Assembly: GCA_001949185.1 (NCBI GenBank)
Contig: BDGG01000009.1
Location: forward strand, 1,545,135 to 1,609,134
Length of the DNA stretch: 64,000 bases
Source: Ramazzottius varieornatus
Taxonomy: Eukaryota > Tardigrada > Eutardigrada > Parachela > Ramazzottiidae
Reading direction: 5' to 3'
Position 1 is the stretch's first letter, and each line of letters opens with the position of its first letter. The notes beneath the pieces are model-generated. The model did no database searches. It was given only the letters and a program-made list of their open reading frames with translations, and was not told where the DNA came from. Positions 1-11,969 of the stretch are shown here, piece after piece. The position numbers and the translations under genes were made by a program.

Positions 1-1720
1 TTTTACCACGGGGCCCCCCCCCCCGTGCGCACTCACCGCCAGTTGAAGGAGGCCCAGACAGACCGAACGCACTGACGTACTACGGGTGCACGGGATGACA
101 CACACATGCATCTGCCCAGAGCGTAACCATGCGCGACAACATCGAGGTCGTGCAGCCGAATCGAACATGGTTAACCTCGATGGTGTGTGGTCATACGGCG
201 CAAGAACGGTGACGCCATGTACGCGGAATTCAACGTGACCGATTCGCATGCTACGCCACAGCATATCGTGTGATACAAGCGCGCTGGTACAAAAGTACGG
301 CGCCTGAGACGCGTCTTGCGTCAGCTGTTTTAGCCTGTCTTGCTGGCCCCACAAGTCGGGTGGTGAGAGGATTGGCACTAGTGCACATATGGTGACCACA
401 CAGACAAATATCCGTCTTTTTTGCCACCCCGCATTAAGCCACAAAAGGACAAATGTCACGCACCTTACCGGGTACATGTCTAGGTGAGCATGTGGAGTTG
501 ACAAGTGCGATTGATAACGAAAGACATGCCATGACCGTTCTGCTATTTTATTAGCCGTAATTATCAATATCGACAATACTAACCTGCTAGTTTTGCAATG
601 TACTATTGCGTTGAGGTTGCTTGGCTTGCCGAGTGGCTAGTGTTGCAATGAAGACTATACGAAAATTCACAAAAACCACTCAGGGGCAATGTCGGGTTTT
701 CCAACATCAACCACTTAGCATTCATTTCCGAATTTCCCGAACCATTCGGAGAATTCGATTCATGGAGAATCCTGGGGTATTCGGTCGAACTAAAGATCCA
801 GCGGCGACGAACCATGGCGAAAACACACTGCTTCTGAGCGGGAACTACTGGACTGCTGTCAATTCGAATACTTGTTTGAGCTTTTAGGGCCTTTGCGGAC
901 AGAAGAGTCGTCAAAACATACGTCCGATTTATGAAAGTTCATGCCGGTGCGCCGCTTCTGGCTCACAAAATAGAAGAGGGTTTTGTCCATAGACTGGACA
1001 GAAATTTAGATTCATTCACGCTCCTGGACGAGAAATTCATGAAGAAGACGTTGAGGCAACCTAAAAGCGATAACACACCGTGAGGTGTGTTATAGGCTTT
1101 GCTCGGCCCTCGCTCCGATCTTAGATTAGAAATTTCAAAGCCGTTCCAAGGTCAAGAGGATCATTAAAGTCCGATTCTTAGTTTTTAGTGTCGGGTTTTC
1201 AATATCAAGCGTTGTGATAAGTCAGTCAATCAGTAAGAAAAATATCGATACACGATATATTGTTTTCCACCCTAGACTGGTCTGCTAGCCTACGTCTGTG
1301 TCGCTGACGTAGCCCCGGTGCTCGATGGGTGCCCCGAGTGGGGTCACAATGCATGGACGCATAGGCCACAAGGATTGCAAGCCCGCCGCTAGGAAGTACT
1401 AGTACGAATACAGGACAGTTCCCGCCCGACTTGTCCAGGTGTTCATTGAGACATCACGAAAAAGGCAAAAAGGTAACAAGCAGTCGAAACTGGGACTTGC
1501 TAGAGAGTTCAAGAGAAACACGTCCAAGAAAAAATGAAGCATTGTATTAGTCATTATGTACCAGCTTTTACATCTGTCCCAGTCGACACCAAGAGCCGCA
1601 ACCGCTGTCCAAGCCTTATTGTGGTAAATTTAGAGCTATTGACTCGAGAGTAAAAAAACAACAGGGGTAAGTTACATAACAGTCGCACAAGACTTCGAAT
1701 CGACCTCCGCCTTGCCGTCT
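1..1720. other. Gene-free stretch downstream of the DYRK gene
   Basis: No open frame here resembles a known protein, and the two short overlapping frames near 600-910 have no conserved look and no good splice context. The stretch begins with a run of G and C (about 10-25). The part nearest 1720 is probably 3' untranslated sequence of the minus-strand kinase gene. I see no transposon, RNA gene or tandem repeat that I can name. Confidence 0.5.
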
Positions 1721-4349
1721 TCACTCGTCGCGATCCGCTTCCCGTCGTCTTGTTGGCCGTCGGGTTTCCGGGTCGTTTTCTTCATTGAACGGGTTGGTCG
1801 ACAGAAGTTCAGCCACCACATCTCTCTGCTCATAAGCTCCACCTAGAGCGCCTTTCGTATGGCGGTAACCATGACTTGTGAAACTGGGGAAGTCCTTGGC
1901 TGCTTTGCCCGGAGGTCCCACCATCCATTCATGGTGCATCAGCTGGTCGGCGGTCACTCTGCTCCGGGGATCCCACCTGGAAGAATTCAAAAACCATGAT
2001 AAAGCGTTCTTATCGTAAGTTGGTTGATTCTATCGGTGAATTCAGATGTTACTCTAAGCATCTTTTCATAAAATCCAGGAAACGCCTGTCGCTGGTCTTC
2101 AAAACTGTCTGAAGTGACTTGGTCCCCGGAAGCCGTCGCTTACCGCGAGTGTTGACAGTTTTCGTTGGATTGCCGGCAGTGTCTGAAGAAAAAACATGCA
2201 ACTTACATATCAAGATCAAAAACAGAGTGCACAGAGCTCACCAAAGAAATGCCGAGCACGTGGCGCGCTGCTCAGCATTCGTCGAGGAGGAAGACCCAGA
2301 ATTTCCATAATGCACGATAACTGGTCCGCTTCGTTCTCCCCCGGAAACAACGGTCGTCCCATTAGCAGTTCAGCCAGAACGCAAGCGAAACTCCATATAT
2401 CTATCCCATAGTCATATGCGAAACCTAAAACGCCACCTAATAACGGCTGCACATTTTCGAACCAGAGTTATGGGACGAGCCGATCTTACCCAGTATGATT
2501 TCCGGTGCGCGGTAATAGCGAGACTACTTCAAAAGAAAATACCGGATGAGTTGTCTTCGTGGAAGAAACGAGGTACTAGTCTCTTACCTACCTGAATGTA
2601 GCAGTAAACCTGTTCATGAATGAAGCAGCCGGAGCCGAAGTCTGTGACTTTGATGTCGTAGATGGAAGACTCGGAAGCACCCTGCCTTGTTCGGAGGAGG
2701 ACGTTCTCCTACAGAATGCAAATGTAAGCTCCAAGACCCATCCTATCAACGTTACCAGATGAAGGGAATACTTATTTCGGTTACCGGCTTCACGTCGCAG
2801 TGGATGATCTTTTCTTGTTGCAGCAGGTGTAAGCACTGAAGAATGTTCCACGCAAAACGTTTGACCGCCATCACACTGAAGCCGTTGAACGCGTTGCGCT
2901 TCAGGAGGTCGTACAGATTAATTCTACGAAAAGGTATGTCAAGACGATACATTCCAAGTTAATAAATCACATTCTTCAACCCACAGCCTCAAACCGTACC
3001 CAGCTAATTCCAGGACTATGCATATGTGCTTCCGGAAATGAAAGCAATCTAGCATATGGATGACGTTCCTGTCATTCTGGGTATCTCTCTTCCGTAGATG
3101 ATCCAGCAACCTCACTTCCACAATCCCTTGTCGATAAAACCTGTTTCCCAGAATAACATACATGGTGTAGATATTAGAGTAGCATATCAACGTCAGACAG
3201 CGTCCCGCTTACTTTTTTTTATTACGTAGCATTTTGATAGCAACGTCACAGTGGTTCTTGTGATCTCGGCACTTGAACACCTGGCCGAAAGAACCGCGTC
3301 CCAGAATGCTGACGATTTCGTACCTAAACGACAGGCGGAAGTCTGCCACCCAACTTCAGAGGCGAGACACAAAACCTGTGGCTTCAGGGACTCCACTTAC
3401 CGGTACGCTATTGAGTCATGCGCTTCCTGCAAAATGACAAATGAACGTATCACCAAGCTGATTTGAACAATGAAAAGAAAACTCCAAAGCAAAAGTCATA
3501 CCGCAGCATACATGCCATCATCATTGTCGTCAGCTTGTGAGAGCTTGGCCTTGGTCTTGTTCTTCCTCTGTCGACCCAGGCCCAAATAATACACTTCCTT
3601 GTACTTTTGGATTTCACCCAGCTCAAACTCGGTCAGTTCCCGCTTGAAATGTTGCTTAACCTCTAGGCCAAAGATAGTATAGCAAAAGGCAGCAAGCGAA
3701 AGCCAACATGAACATCTTACCGTCAGGTGACAATGGCCACTCCACAGTACGCTTTATAGATTCAGCCTGCAGTGCAGCCTGACGTTTGGCTTCTTCGGCA
3801 GCCATCTTTCGCGCATCTTCGGCGGCCTGTCGTTTGGCTTCCTCCACAGCAAGTTTCTTAGCTTGCTCTTCCTTGATTCGGAGGTCTCCGGCCAGGCGCA
3901 TGTTCTCCAGGGCCCGATCGCGTTCCGTCTGACGGAATGGTTTGGAGGTGGTGGCGGCAATGGGTAACAAAAAGTGGACATCACTGCGCTTGGTATGTGT
4001 TTCACGACGGACTGGTCCCCCTCCTTGCTATCACAAAGAACACGCTCAGCAAAGACAACCAGAGCTTGGTTGGTAAAGATCCAAAGCAACTCACCGGACG
4101 CCTTCCAGAAATAATGACGGCTGGCTTAGTACTTGGTTCCAGCCGCGGAAACCGCTGCTGATCCGATTCCATCGTATGTAGAGCATACTGCTAGACCAAA
4201 ACCAAAGTTAAGAATCCTGCATTTACGGCAGCAGAAGACGACCGAAACAACGAAGAACTTACTCCATCAAGCTTGCCCGAGTTGTGCAGAGATTTTGGGT
4301 CACCACTCATTAGTCCGAGCTCCCCGCGGTCTCGGATGTCACCCTGCAT
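1721..4349 (-). CDS. DYRK2: Class II DYRK dual-specificity protein kinase (DYRK2/3/4-like), multi-exon
   Basis: A Ser/Thr kinase that autophosphorylates on an activation-loop tyrosine. Reading leftwards from ATG 4349, a short N-terminus is followed by a Glu/Lys/Ala-rich probable coiled coil (exon about 3722-3935). Next comes the DYRK-homology box ([20 protein letters not shown], exon ending at 3504) and a 26-nt exon (3401-3426) encoding EAHDSIAYR across its junctions. The kinase domain then has the glycine loop [25 protein letters not shown] (DYRKs usually have HCDLKP), DFGSGCF, the activation-loop pair [18 protein letters not shown] and [20 protein letters not shown]. The last exon (1721 to about 1976) begins [11 protein letters not shown] and ends in an Arg/Glu-rich tail. 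An in-frame stop lies seven codons upstream of the chosen ATG. The DYRK-homology box and kinase features are typical of class II DYRKs; the exact paralogue (2, 3 or 4) cannot be told. Confidence 0.9.
3401..3426 (-). other. DYRK2: 26-nt microexon of the DYRK gene
   Basis: A GCAG acceptor at 3427-3430 and a GTAAGTGGAG donor at 3391-3400 bracket exactly 26 nt. With its neighbours it encodes the conserved stretch leading into the kinase domain (HDSIAYR, then [10 protein letters not shown] from the next exon). Skipping it would shift the frame and delete the entry to the kinase domain. Confidence 0.8.
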
Positions 4350-4690
4350 CGTAGCGCCGTAGACTCCTCATTGCTCATAGGACATTGCGTAGTACAACAA
4401 TAAAGTGCCAAAAGCCCGCCTAAAGGCAATACCTACATACGATGTACCCTACAGTGCCTGGTAACAGTCGATATTTGAGTAATTTGACAACTGGAAGCAT
4501 TTACCAACATCATCCTCCGACATCTGCTGCACGGAAAAGTTTCCTACCTGCTCTGTGTAACGTACCGTGTGTAACATACCACATCATTGCACTGGGTTTT
4601 TACTTTGTTTCGAATGCATTATTCAAAGAAAACTTCAAAGAAACTGAGGAGTTCACCAGAATAATGCAAGAGTGAATGCAAGCATTACTG
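4350..4690. other. Spacer between the DYRK start and the DDX54 stop
   Basis: About 340 nt, AT-richer than its flanks. It should hold the DYRK 5' leader and promoter and the DDX54 3' end, both genes being on the minus strand. No coding or repeat signal recognised. Confidence 0.4.
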
Positions 4691-7600
4691 TTATCGGCGC
4701 GCACCCTTCTTCTCATCACGCTTTTTGCTGTTGATCTTCTGGCGGCTCTTCTGTCTGGCCATCAGAACGGCCTTCTTTCCGCGGGCTCTGGCTATCTGGT
4801 CCTTTGACAAGAGTTCTGGCTGACCAGCTCCAGCCTTGAACTTCCTTCGTTTATACTGTGCCGTTTGACGCTCCAAATTCTGTGACTTTTGGTATTTCAC
4901 TACAAACAGATCACAGTCAGCATTGAGATTACACAGTATGACACCGTCTACAAGATATGGCCCCAACTTACATCGCCCCGCAGCGAGCCCCTTGTTGACG
5001 TCATGCAGACTTCTGGCGGCTCCTGCCGGTTCGTCATCGGAATCCTGCTTCTTGTTCTCAAAGTGGTCGATCTGATGAGCCTTCTTCCACTGCTCGTACA
5101 GATCTGACTTGTAGGTGGCCGCAATCCATGCGCCACTTTCCGTGCGAATCTTCTTCTTCTTGGGGTCGTTAGTGTCGGCTTGCACGTACTTCTTCTTCTT
5201 TCGATCCCTACACAGTCATTTAATCTCGGTCTTGGCTGGTCAAATTCCAGCAGTATGCCAAGCATAGTTGGCCTTACCATTTCGTCTGGCGTTTATTCTT
5301 CAGCATTTCATCCGCCTCGTCTGTATGAAGTTCTATCATGGAGCCTTGGGCTTCTCGCTGGAAACCAACATGCTCCAGTTCCAACCTGCAAATGTCCCCG
5401 GTCACACCGCCATATATTATTACATATATTATTACATATACTGAGTTTCTCTACACTTACCCTTTCTCGCTGTGAAAGTTGGCTGGAGCATAGGGGACAT
5501 AGGGCTGGGGAACAAATTTCTCTTTCTTTTTCTTTTTGATGAAAGGCTTGTACGAAGGTCTCGACTCAACGACGGTAGAAAATATGCCCTCCTAAAATTA
5601 CTCTCAGACGTCTGATGAGTACTTCTTGAGATTCGGCCAAGACTTTTCCAGGGGAAAAAGTAAAAGCTTACTGCGTCTTCGGTATCTTCGTCCATATCCA
5701 CCGAGGAAGAAGGAAGGGGGACTGTGGGCTTGTCGGCCTCCTGCGCGATTTGATATCGTTTCGTCTTCTCGATTGTCTGTTCGTGCAGTTTGCGCTTGGC
5801 TTTCATGGCTTGGAAGGCGTCCGACTTGTTATTGCCACCTAGCTCGAATATCGTCTGGACCAACAGACATGACCGATCAGTAGGATAAACATACAGCAAG
5901 GCAAGAGAGAAAGCGATATCTTACCGAATGGGCCTTATAGCCGCGTAAGCTGTCGAGGATTCTTTTCCTTTCCACGTCCGTATCGGAAGAGTGGTCGCGG
6001 AAGATGGGGTGTAGCGCCAGCTTCAGATAGCGAAACTCCTTCTTGACTCTGGAGACGCTTTCATGTGCCGCTGCAGGTCGCGTTTGCAGGTACTTGATGT
6101 AGCCATTGTCACAGACTTTGCGCATCGACTGCATCTCGTCCGACAACATCACCTGCGACCTCAGCATGTCTTCCTCCTCGTCTATGGCCGACTGCGGTAC
6201 TGCACCATACACCCCGTTGGTCTTGGCATCAATGCTAAAGTCTGTGGCGGCAACGACTGGTCTGCCCAGGAAGAGGTGCAGGTCGATGAGGTAGGGCAGC
6301 TCGTCGCCGGCAACGAGGGAGTAGGCGTGACCGCAACGCCCAGCTCGTGCCACGCGCCCTACCAACACATACTGTAGTCAGTCTCATTGCTCAATACGGA
6401 AGCAGTGTCTAAAGTCCAACCACTTACCCACTCGATGGACGAACAACTTTGCCTTGGGTGGAAAGTGATAGTTGATGACGTTGTCCAGGTCCGGGATATC
6501 GACGCCGCGAGCTGCAATGTCCGTCACGATCATCACTTGACAGCGCTGCCGACGGAACTTTTCCAGGTTGATCTTGCGGGCTGAAGGGTCCAACGAGCTG
6601 TAGATGCAGGTGCAGGATATGCCGGCTTGGATAAGCAACTACACGCATAACATGAGGAACTGATACAACACTATAGGACACTCATAACGACCGAACATCC
6701 GAACAGCTTTGCCCGTATGTGTATAAGCAGCAACTTTGTAGGCAACTTACGTCTTTCAGGTACTCCACATGATGCTTTGTAGCTGCAAAGACCACAGTCA
6801 GCTCGTATGGCTTCAGTATCTTGTGTAGAAGATTACAGAGGACAGCTGGTTTGTCAATCTCCCGACAGGCCAAGAAGGACATCTGAAAGAGGAAATTCCG
6901 TCAAGAGGGAACTGCCCACAGACGAAGCATCAGTTTTCTTACCTGCAGGTTTTCACTCAGTTTGGTGTCGACGTCCAGGCGTAAAAGCGTAGGTTCTGAC
7001 AGACCAGCTTTGGCAAAGTCGACCATGGACTTGGGGAGGGTAGCGGAGAACATGAGCGTCTGCCGCGCTGCCGGCATGCGGTTGATGATTTCCTTCAACT
7101 GCTCGCCGAAGCCCATTTCGAAGAGACGATCGGCCTCGTCAAAAACACAGTACTCGATAAAGTTCAACTGCAGGTTCATCTCCACCAGCACGTGCAGTAA
7201 ACGGCCCGGCGTGGCGATGACAATGTCCGGCTTCATATGCATAGCCTGGAACTGGTCCTCCATCCGATCGCCACCCAGGACGATCGTCGTGTTCAGGTTG
7301 GTGTACCGTGCAAGCTCTCGCGTGAAGCGGAAGGTTTGCAGGGCCAATTCCCGTGTCGGTGACAAGACGAGCGCCCGAGGACTCTTCTCGGGAGAATGAA
7401 TCTTCAGCTTCTCGAGGAGCGGGATGAGGAAGGCGGCCGTCTTTCCACTGCCGGTCCGCGCCATAGCTACTACGTCTTTCCCCTCCATGATCACCGGAAT
7501 ACTCTGAGACGTCATACGCCATTAGCATAAGTCTGTCTACATTCGGCGGCTTTCTAGCATGTCATACCTTCCGTTGTATCGGCGTGGGAACTTTGTATCC

Positions 7601-7972
7601 TTTCTTCATCACTCCGCGAAAAACGCTGGGACTCAATCCTACAAATTCCACAACACCTCTTTAGTTATGTGAGGCTCATATACGACTCCAGTGAAAACTT
7701 TTGGTTCTGCTAATCCAACAGAGGAAGACTTCCACATCGTGCTATTAGACGAACATCCAGGATGCCGTAAACGTAGTTAAGATTCATCAGCGACATGGAC
7801 ATGGACATGATCACATTCAATGACAACACTTACCCATGGCCTGGAATCCTCCCGACTTTTTGTGCTTCCGGTTCTGCTCCTGGATCAGTGATCGCCATTG
7901 GGACGCGTCCTGTTCTTCCGTGCTCTCCATCGACGCGCGACCGACATCCATTCCTCCACCATCCACTTCCAT
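4691..7972 (-). CDS. DDX54: ATP-dependent RNA helicase DDX54 (Dbp10 family)
   Basis: A nucleolar DEAD-box helicase; the yeast orthologue Dbp10 acts in 60S ribosomal subunit assembly. The first exon (ATG at 7972, in-frame TGA just upstream) ends KKSGGFQAM and joins [20 protein letters not shown] and the Q-motif PTPIQRK. The 6901-7515 exon carries Walker A (ARTGSGKT), [28 protein letters not shown] ([12 protein letters not shown]) and SAT (FSATLPK). The next exons hold the second RecA lobe ([20 protein letters not shown]; motif [13 protein letters not shown]), then [13 protein letters not shown], which is typical of DDX54. The C-terminal exons carry the Dbp10-CT region ([19 protein letters not shown]) and a basic Lys/Arg-rich tail ending at TAA 4691-4693. 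Introns are short (about 50-150 nt). One contains a small tandem repeat near 5410-5440. The gene is head to head with the capping enzyme gene 440 bp away. Confidence 0.96.
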
Positions 7973-8410
7973 ACTCCCTCACTTCCAGTAGACCCCCTCC
8001 GCCTAGCACCTCGGCACACGTTCGTCTAGTTCCAGAGATTTTCTGCTCTGGATACGGGAGCTGTGCCAGCACTTCAAGATGGGATAACGTCGAAAACCAG
8101 GATTTAGGAAATGTCGAAATAGCTAAATGACCGGAAATGGACAAGAAGAACATTGCGATACCTTTATACCACCAATAGGAATGTGTCGCACGCCAGTGCG
8201 AGTTCAACCAACCACAGATTGTTCGAGCGAACACGATGGCAAGCTCTCCTGCATATCCGAAGGGTATCGTCACCCCGGATAGCGAATTAGCCATTGGTGA
8301 ATGGTGAATGCTCAATCCAATCCTCATCCATCAGCCACACTCCTGCGTTTCCGCTCCTCGAATTCTTCCCTTTCTCTGCTGTCAGTGCTCTGTGTGATGG
8401 TTGTGCGAAC
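7973..8410. promoter_or_regulatory. Shared divergent promoter region of DDX54 and RNGTT
   Basis: About 440 bp separate the start codons of two divergently transcribed housekeeping genes. An inverted CCAAT motif (CCATTGG) lies at about 8292-8298, but no TATA box is evident. That the region drives both genes is inferred from spacing alone; some of it will be 5' leader. Confidence 0.5.
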
Positions 8411-11400
8411 ATGGGGGACAGAGATCGACGTTTGGATGCTGTGAACAAGCCTCGAAGTGCCGAATACTGGAACGAAGCACCTCCCCGATGGATGAACTGT
8501 CCGCGTGTTGGCGAGGCTGTGGGTAAGTACAAGACTACTTACCACAATCGTCGAGGAACGGTCGAGATATTCCTTAACATATTGCTAACTTAACATTACG
8601 GGTGGTGCTGCTTTACGTGCAGGTCGATTTCTTCCGTTGAAGACCCCATTGGACTCGCGCTATGACGATAAGGTTCCGCCAGCGAATCGATTCGGAGTGG
8701 ATGATGTCTTTGCTGCAGCTCGATCTCAAGGAGTGAGCTTGTGTTTTCGCTTCATATCCTGGGTTTGAACAAACCTTTTGGTTGGTTCCCATTTTGCAGA
8801 AGACCATAGGAATGTGGGTGGATCTGTCCAAGACGAGCCGTTTTTACAATAGACGGAAAGTGGAATCTTATGGTGCGAAGTACGTGAAGGTGGTCTGCAG
8901 CGGACATGCGGAGTGCCCTTCGGAGCAGCAGACTCAACTCTTCATCAGCCAAGTATCGACCTTCCTCCAGAAGAGTGCCGACAGCCTAGTTGGTCAGTGG
9001 ATATACGATTGGTTCGATGCAGAAAGCAGTGTGTGAGAGATATTATGTTTCTTCGTAGCGGTACATTGTACTCATGGGTTCAACAGGACGGGTTTTATGG
9101 TCTGTTCTTTCCTCGTCGACCAGGAGGGATGGAGGTACGTACGCCCTTATCTTTCTCCCGCATAAATTGCCGCAATGTCGGCTCAGGCTTCGTGATATCG
9201 GTTGAATTATTCAGCATAGAAGCAGCTATTGACAGCTTTGCGAAAGCTCGTCCTCCGGGAATCTACAAGAGTGACTACCTGAAAGAGCTGGTCAAGTAGG
9301 TTTATACTGGTCATACAAGACTTACCATCATCGCTTCCGTCAATTATGCCATACATCTTAATTTGGTTTTTGTCCTTCTGTAGCCGATACGGTGATCCGG
9401 ACGAGGAGCCTGTAGTTCCCGATTTGCCTGCCTGGTGCTACGGTACGTCATTTGCGGCTGACTCGTATCGCACTTTTACCTTCAGGGAAGCCCCTCGATT
9501 TCACGTTGTGCGCTACAGAAGACGATGCCGAACCGCAGTTGGACGACGACGGGAACTCTTCAGCGCAGCCAGTTGTCGAAACTCAAGTCCCGGCCGAGGC
9601 TGATACCAGCAGGAACAAGGTTAGTTAGTTTGACCTACGGTAAGTAGGCCTTTCAAGGCATGCCCCTCTCACATCTCACTCCGAGTCTTGAGCGGATGTG
9701 CAATCAAAGACAGAGGTCGTCAGTCATCACATCTTATTTGGTAGGATGAACCAAAGTTTATGGATAATGTCGCTGGTGTAAGCTACCTTTTGGACCAAGA
9801 ATTGGCCAACGATATTCGCAAAAGGACCAAAGCTCTCTGCCGATGGAAAAAGTACGTACATGCACGGCACGATTACTGGTGTTTAGGCTGATGACTTGTC
9901 TTTTAGGAAAGGATTTCCAGGATGTCAGCCTGTCTCGATGGACCTTGACAATGTGGGACTCTTGGCCGAACTGGATTACCGCGTTAGCTGGAAAGCTGAT
10001 GGAGTGCGGTAGGTGGCTGTTGACAGTTGGCGCCAAAGGAATAATGAGGTCGAGGGCTTACTCTTTACAGATATATGATGTTCATCGATGACAACAGAGC
10101 CTTTTTCCTCGATCGGAATGACGATGTTTTCGAAGCCTCCGAGATGACGTTTCCCTGCCGGGATGGCCGCGGTGTCTTGAAGAATACTCTGGTTGACGGC
10201 GAAATGATCATTGACACCATACCCGATAAGATGGGAGGTGGCAAACGTCCTCGCTACCTCATCTACGACATGATTCACTGCATGGTAATACCACTTGCAG
10301 ACGTCCGCTGACGGCAGAGTATATGTACCGAAGTCGAGATTGATATGTTGCAGAACACAGCTATCTGCGAGCAGGGTTTCGACAAGCGCTGCAGTGCCAT
10401 CCGTAACGAGATCATCAGGCCCAGAGAGACGCTCTTCGAAAAGAGTCCTCACCTGAAACAGTTGGAACCTTTTAGTGTCAGGTGGAAGACCTTCTGGCCG
10501 CTGATTGTCGAAGACGGTACGAAAGGACCTCAAGATATGGCCGAAAAGGTATACAGTCATCATTTCTGACACTGATGCGCTGATTTCGCCATTTCCGGTC
10601 GATCAGCGTTGTTGATTATGCCGCTTCTGCTGCTAAAGTTAACCTGGTGGATTTCCCCTTTTAGATTCTAGCTCCAAAGTTTTCCCAGGATATGTCTCAC
10701 GAGGTGGACGGCCTGGTATTCCAACCGGAAAACAAGGTAAGTGTTGCTTGTGTCAGCCACTTTTTCTCTTGGCCATCGCTTCTCTAATTACCACAGGCGA
10801 GATCGAACCCGTTACGTATACTGTAGTGGCTATTCGGTGGTCGGTATTAACAGTTTCATTTTTTAGCCGTACATTCCTGGCCGTTGCGATTACGTCTTGA
10901 AGTGGAAACCTCCACACCTGTGCACAATCGACTTCAGGTTACAGATCAACCAGGAAGGTGGTCGTGGGTAGGTCGACCCTTTTTCAAGACCCTAGCTGCC
11001 TTCGCCCAAGCCTTTGCATTGTGAAGCCTTGCCCTTGAGCATAAGCATGACCTTTGATTGCAGGATGGTACCGCGAGCCAAAGCCAACTTGTGGGTCAAT
11101 GACCACACTGTCCCATTCGGTGAAATGAAGGTATAGTACGGTGGCAGTAAAATTGATGGTCTTGTACCGTTAGCATCCGGTGGTTATTCTCAAATAACTG
11201 AAGATAAGAAAGATTTATCTGTTATTACAGATGTCCAAAGACATGAAGCAACACGATCAAAAGATTGTCGAATGCTCGTATGATGCTCAACAGCGCAAGT
11301 GGGATTTCCTCAGAGTTCGGGAAGACAAGTCATTTCCCAATCATATTACAACGGCCAACGGTAAGTCAGCAATCTGACGGCGCTGTTTCTGTCACACTCT

Positions 11401-11631
11401 TTGACTATAAATCTGCTTTTTTGTCCAGCGGTGTTCAAAGGTATCATTCATCCTCTGACGAAGGACAAGTTGCTGGACTACATCGAGAACTCGTCCAGAG
11501 CGGCGCTGGCAAGGAAGCAGACCAAACGCAGCCACCAACCTTCCAACCAGGTGGAGCCGGAAGGCAACGGACGACCCAGTAAACTTGCGCACTCTGGACC
11601 TTCACGTGACCCCAGACCTGGTGTTTACTAA
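8411..11631 (+). CDS. RNGTT: mRNA-capping enzyme (RNA triphosphatase plus guanylyltransferase)
   Basis: A bifunctional nuclear enzyme that removes the 5' gamma-phosphate of nascent mRNA and adds GMP. Exon 1 (8411-8522) ends [14 protein letters not shown]. Later exons give [20 protein letters not shown] and the cysteine-phosphatase signature [11 protein letters not shown], spliced from 9051 (the codon for V-A spans the junction), then [17 protein letters not shown]. After an acidic linker the nucleotidyltransferase begins. The lysine motif KADGVR (about 9990-10011, splitting into the exon at 10071) should carry the covalent [19 protein letters not shown] and DYVLKWKPP are the downstream motifs, followed by an OB fold. 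The tail is basic, ending SRDPRPGVY at TAA 11631. Both catalytic halves have all the key residues I can see. An upstream in-frame ATG exists at 8294, but the start at 8411 fits the family length better. It converges with SLC35C1. Confidence 0.96.
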
Positions 11632-11800
11632 GCTTCGTTCCTTCACCAACATTTTCTCATTTGAAACTTTGACTATGCGTAGAAAATCTGGCGTACTTTT
11701 CAGTGTGTTATAAGGAGCCCAGTCTGTGATGCCTTTCCTGTTCAAACAGAGAAAAGGGTTAGAAATTCTTTCCTTTGCGAAACGATTACTGTGTACAGCT

Positions 11801-11806
11801 TTTATT
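11801..11806 (-). promoter_or_regulatory. Polyadenylation signal AATAAA for SLC35C1
   Basis: AATAAA on the minus strand, 164-169 nt past the SLC35C1 stop codon at 11970. The position fits a 3' end between the two convergent genes, but no transcript evidence is available. Confidence 0.45.
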
Positions 11807-11969
11807 TTCATACAAAGAGCAAAAGTAACAAAAAAAGGAGGTATCGACGGCATAACCACCTCGAGGCCGAATAGAGGGAAAAGAAAACCAGCACGAGCTG
11901 TACTAATTCATCACTTGAACATCACCGCACCGAGTTGAAGAGTGAACACTACGTCAGCTGGAAAGCAAC

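Noticed and set aside
1-30. Run of G and C at the window start as a regulatory or repeat element
   Set aside because: Too short and at the window edge; it may be a sequencing or assembly feature.
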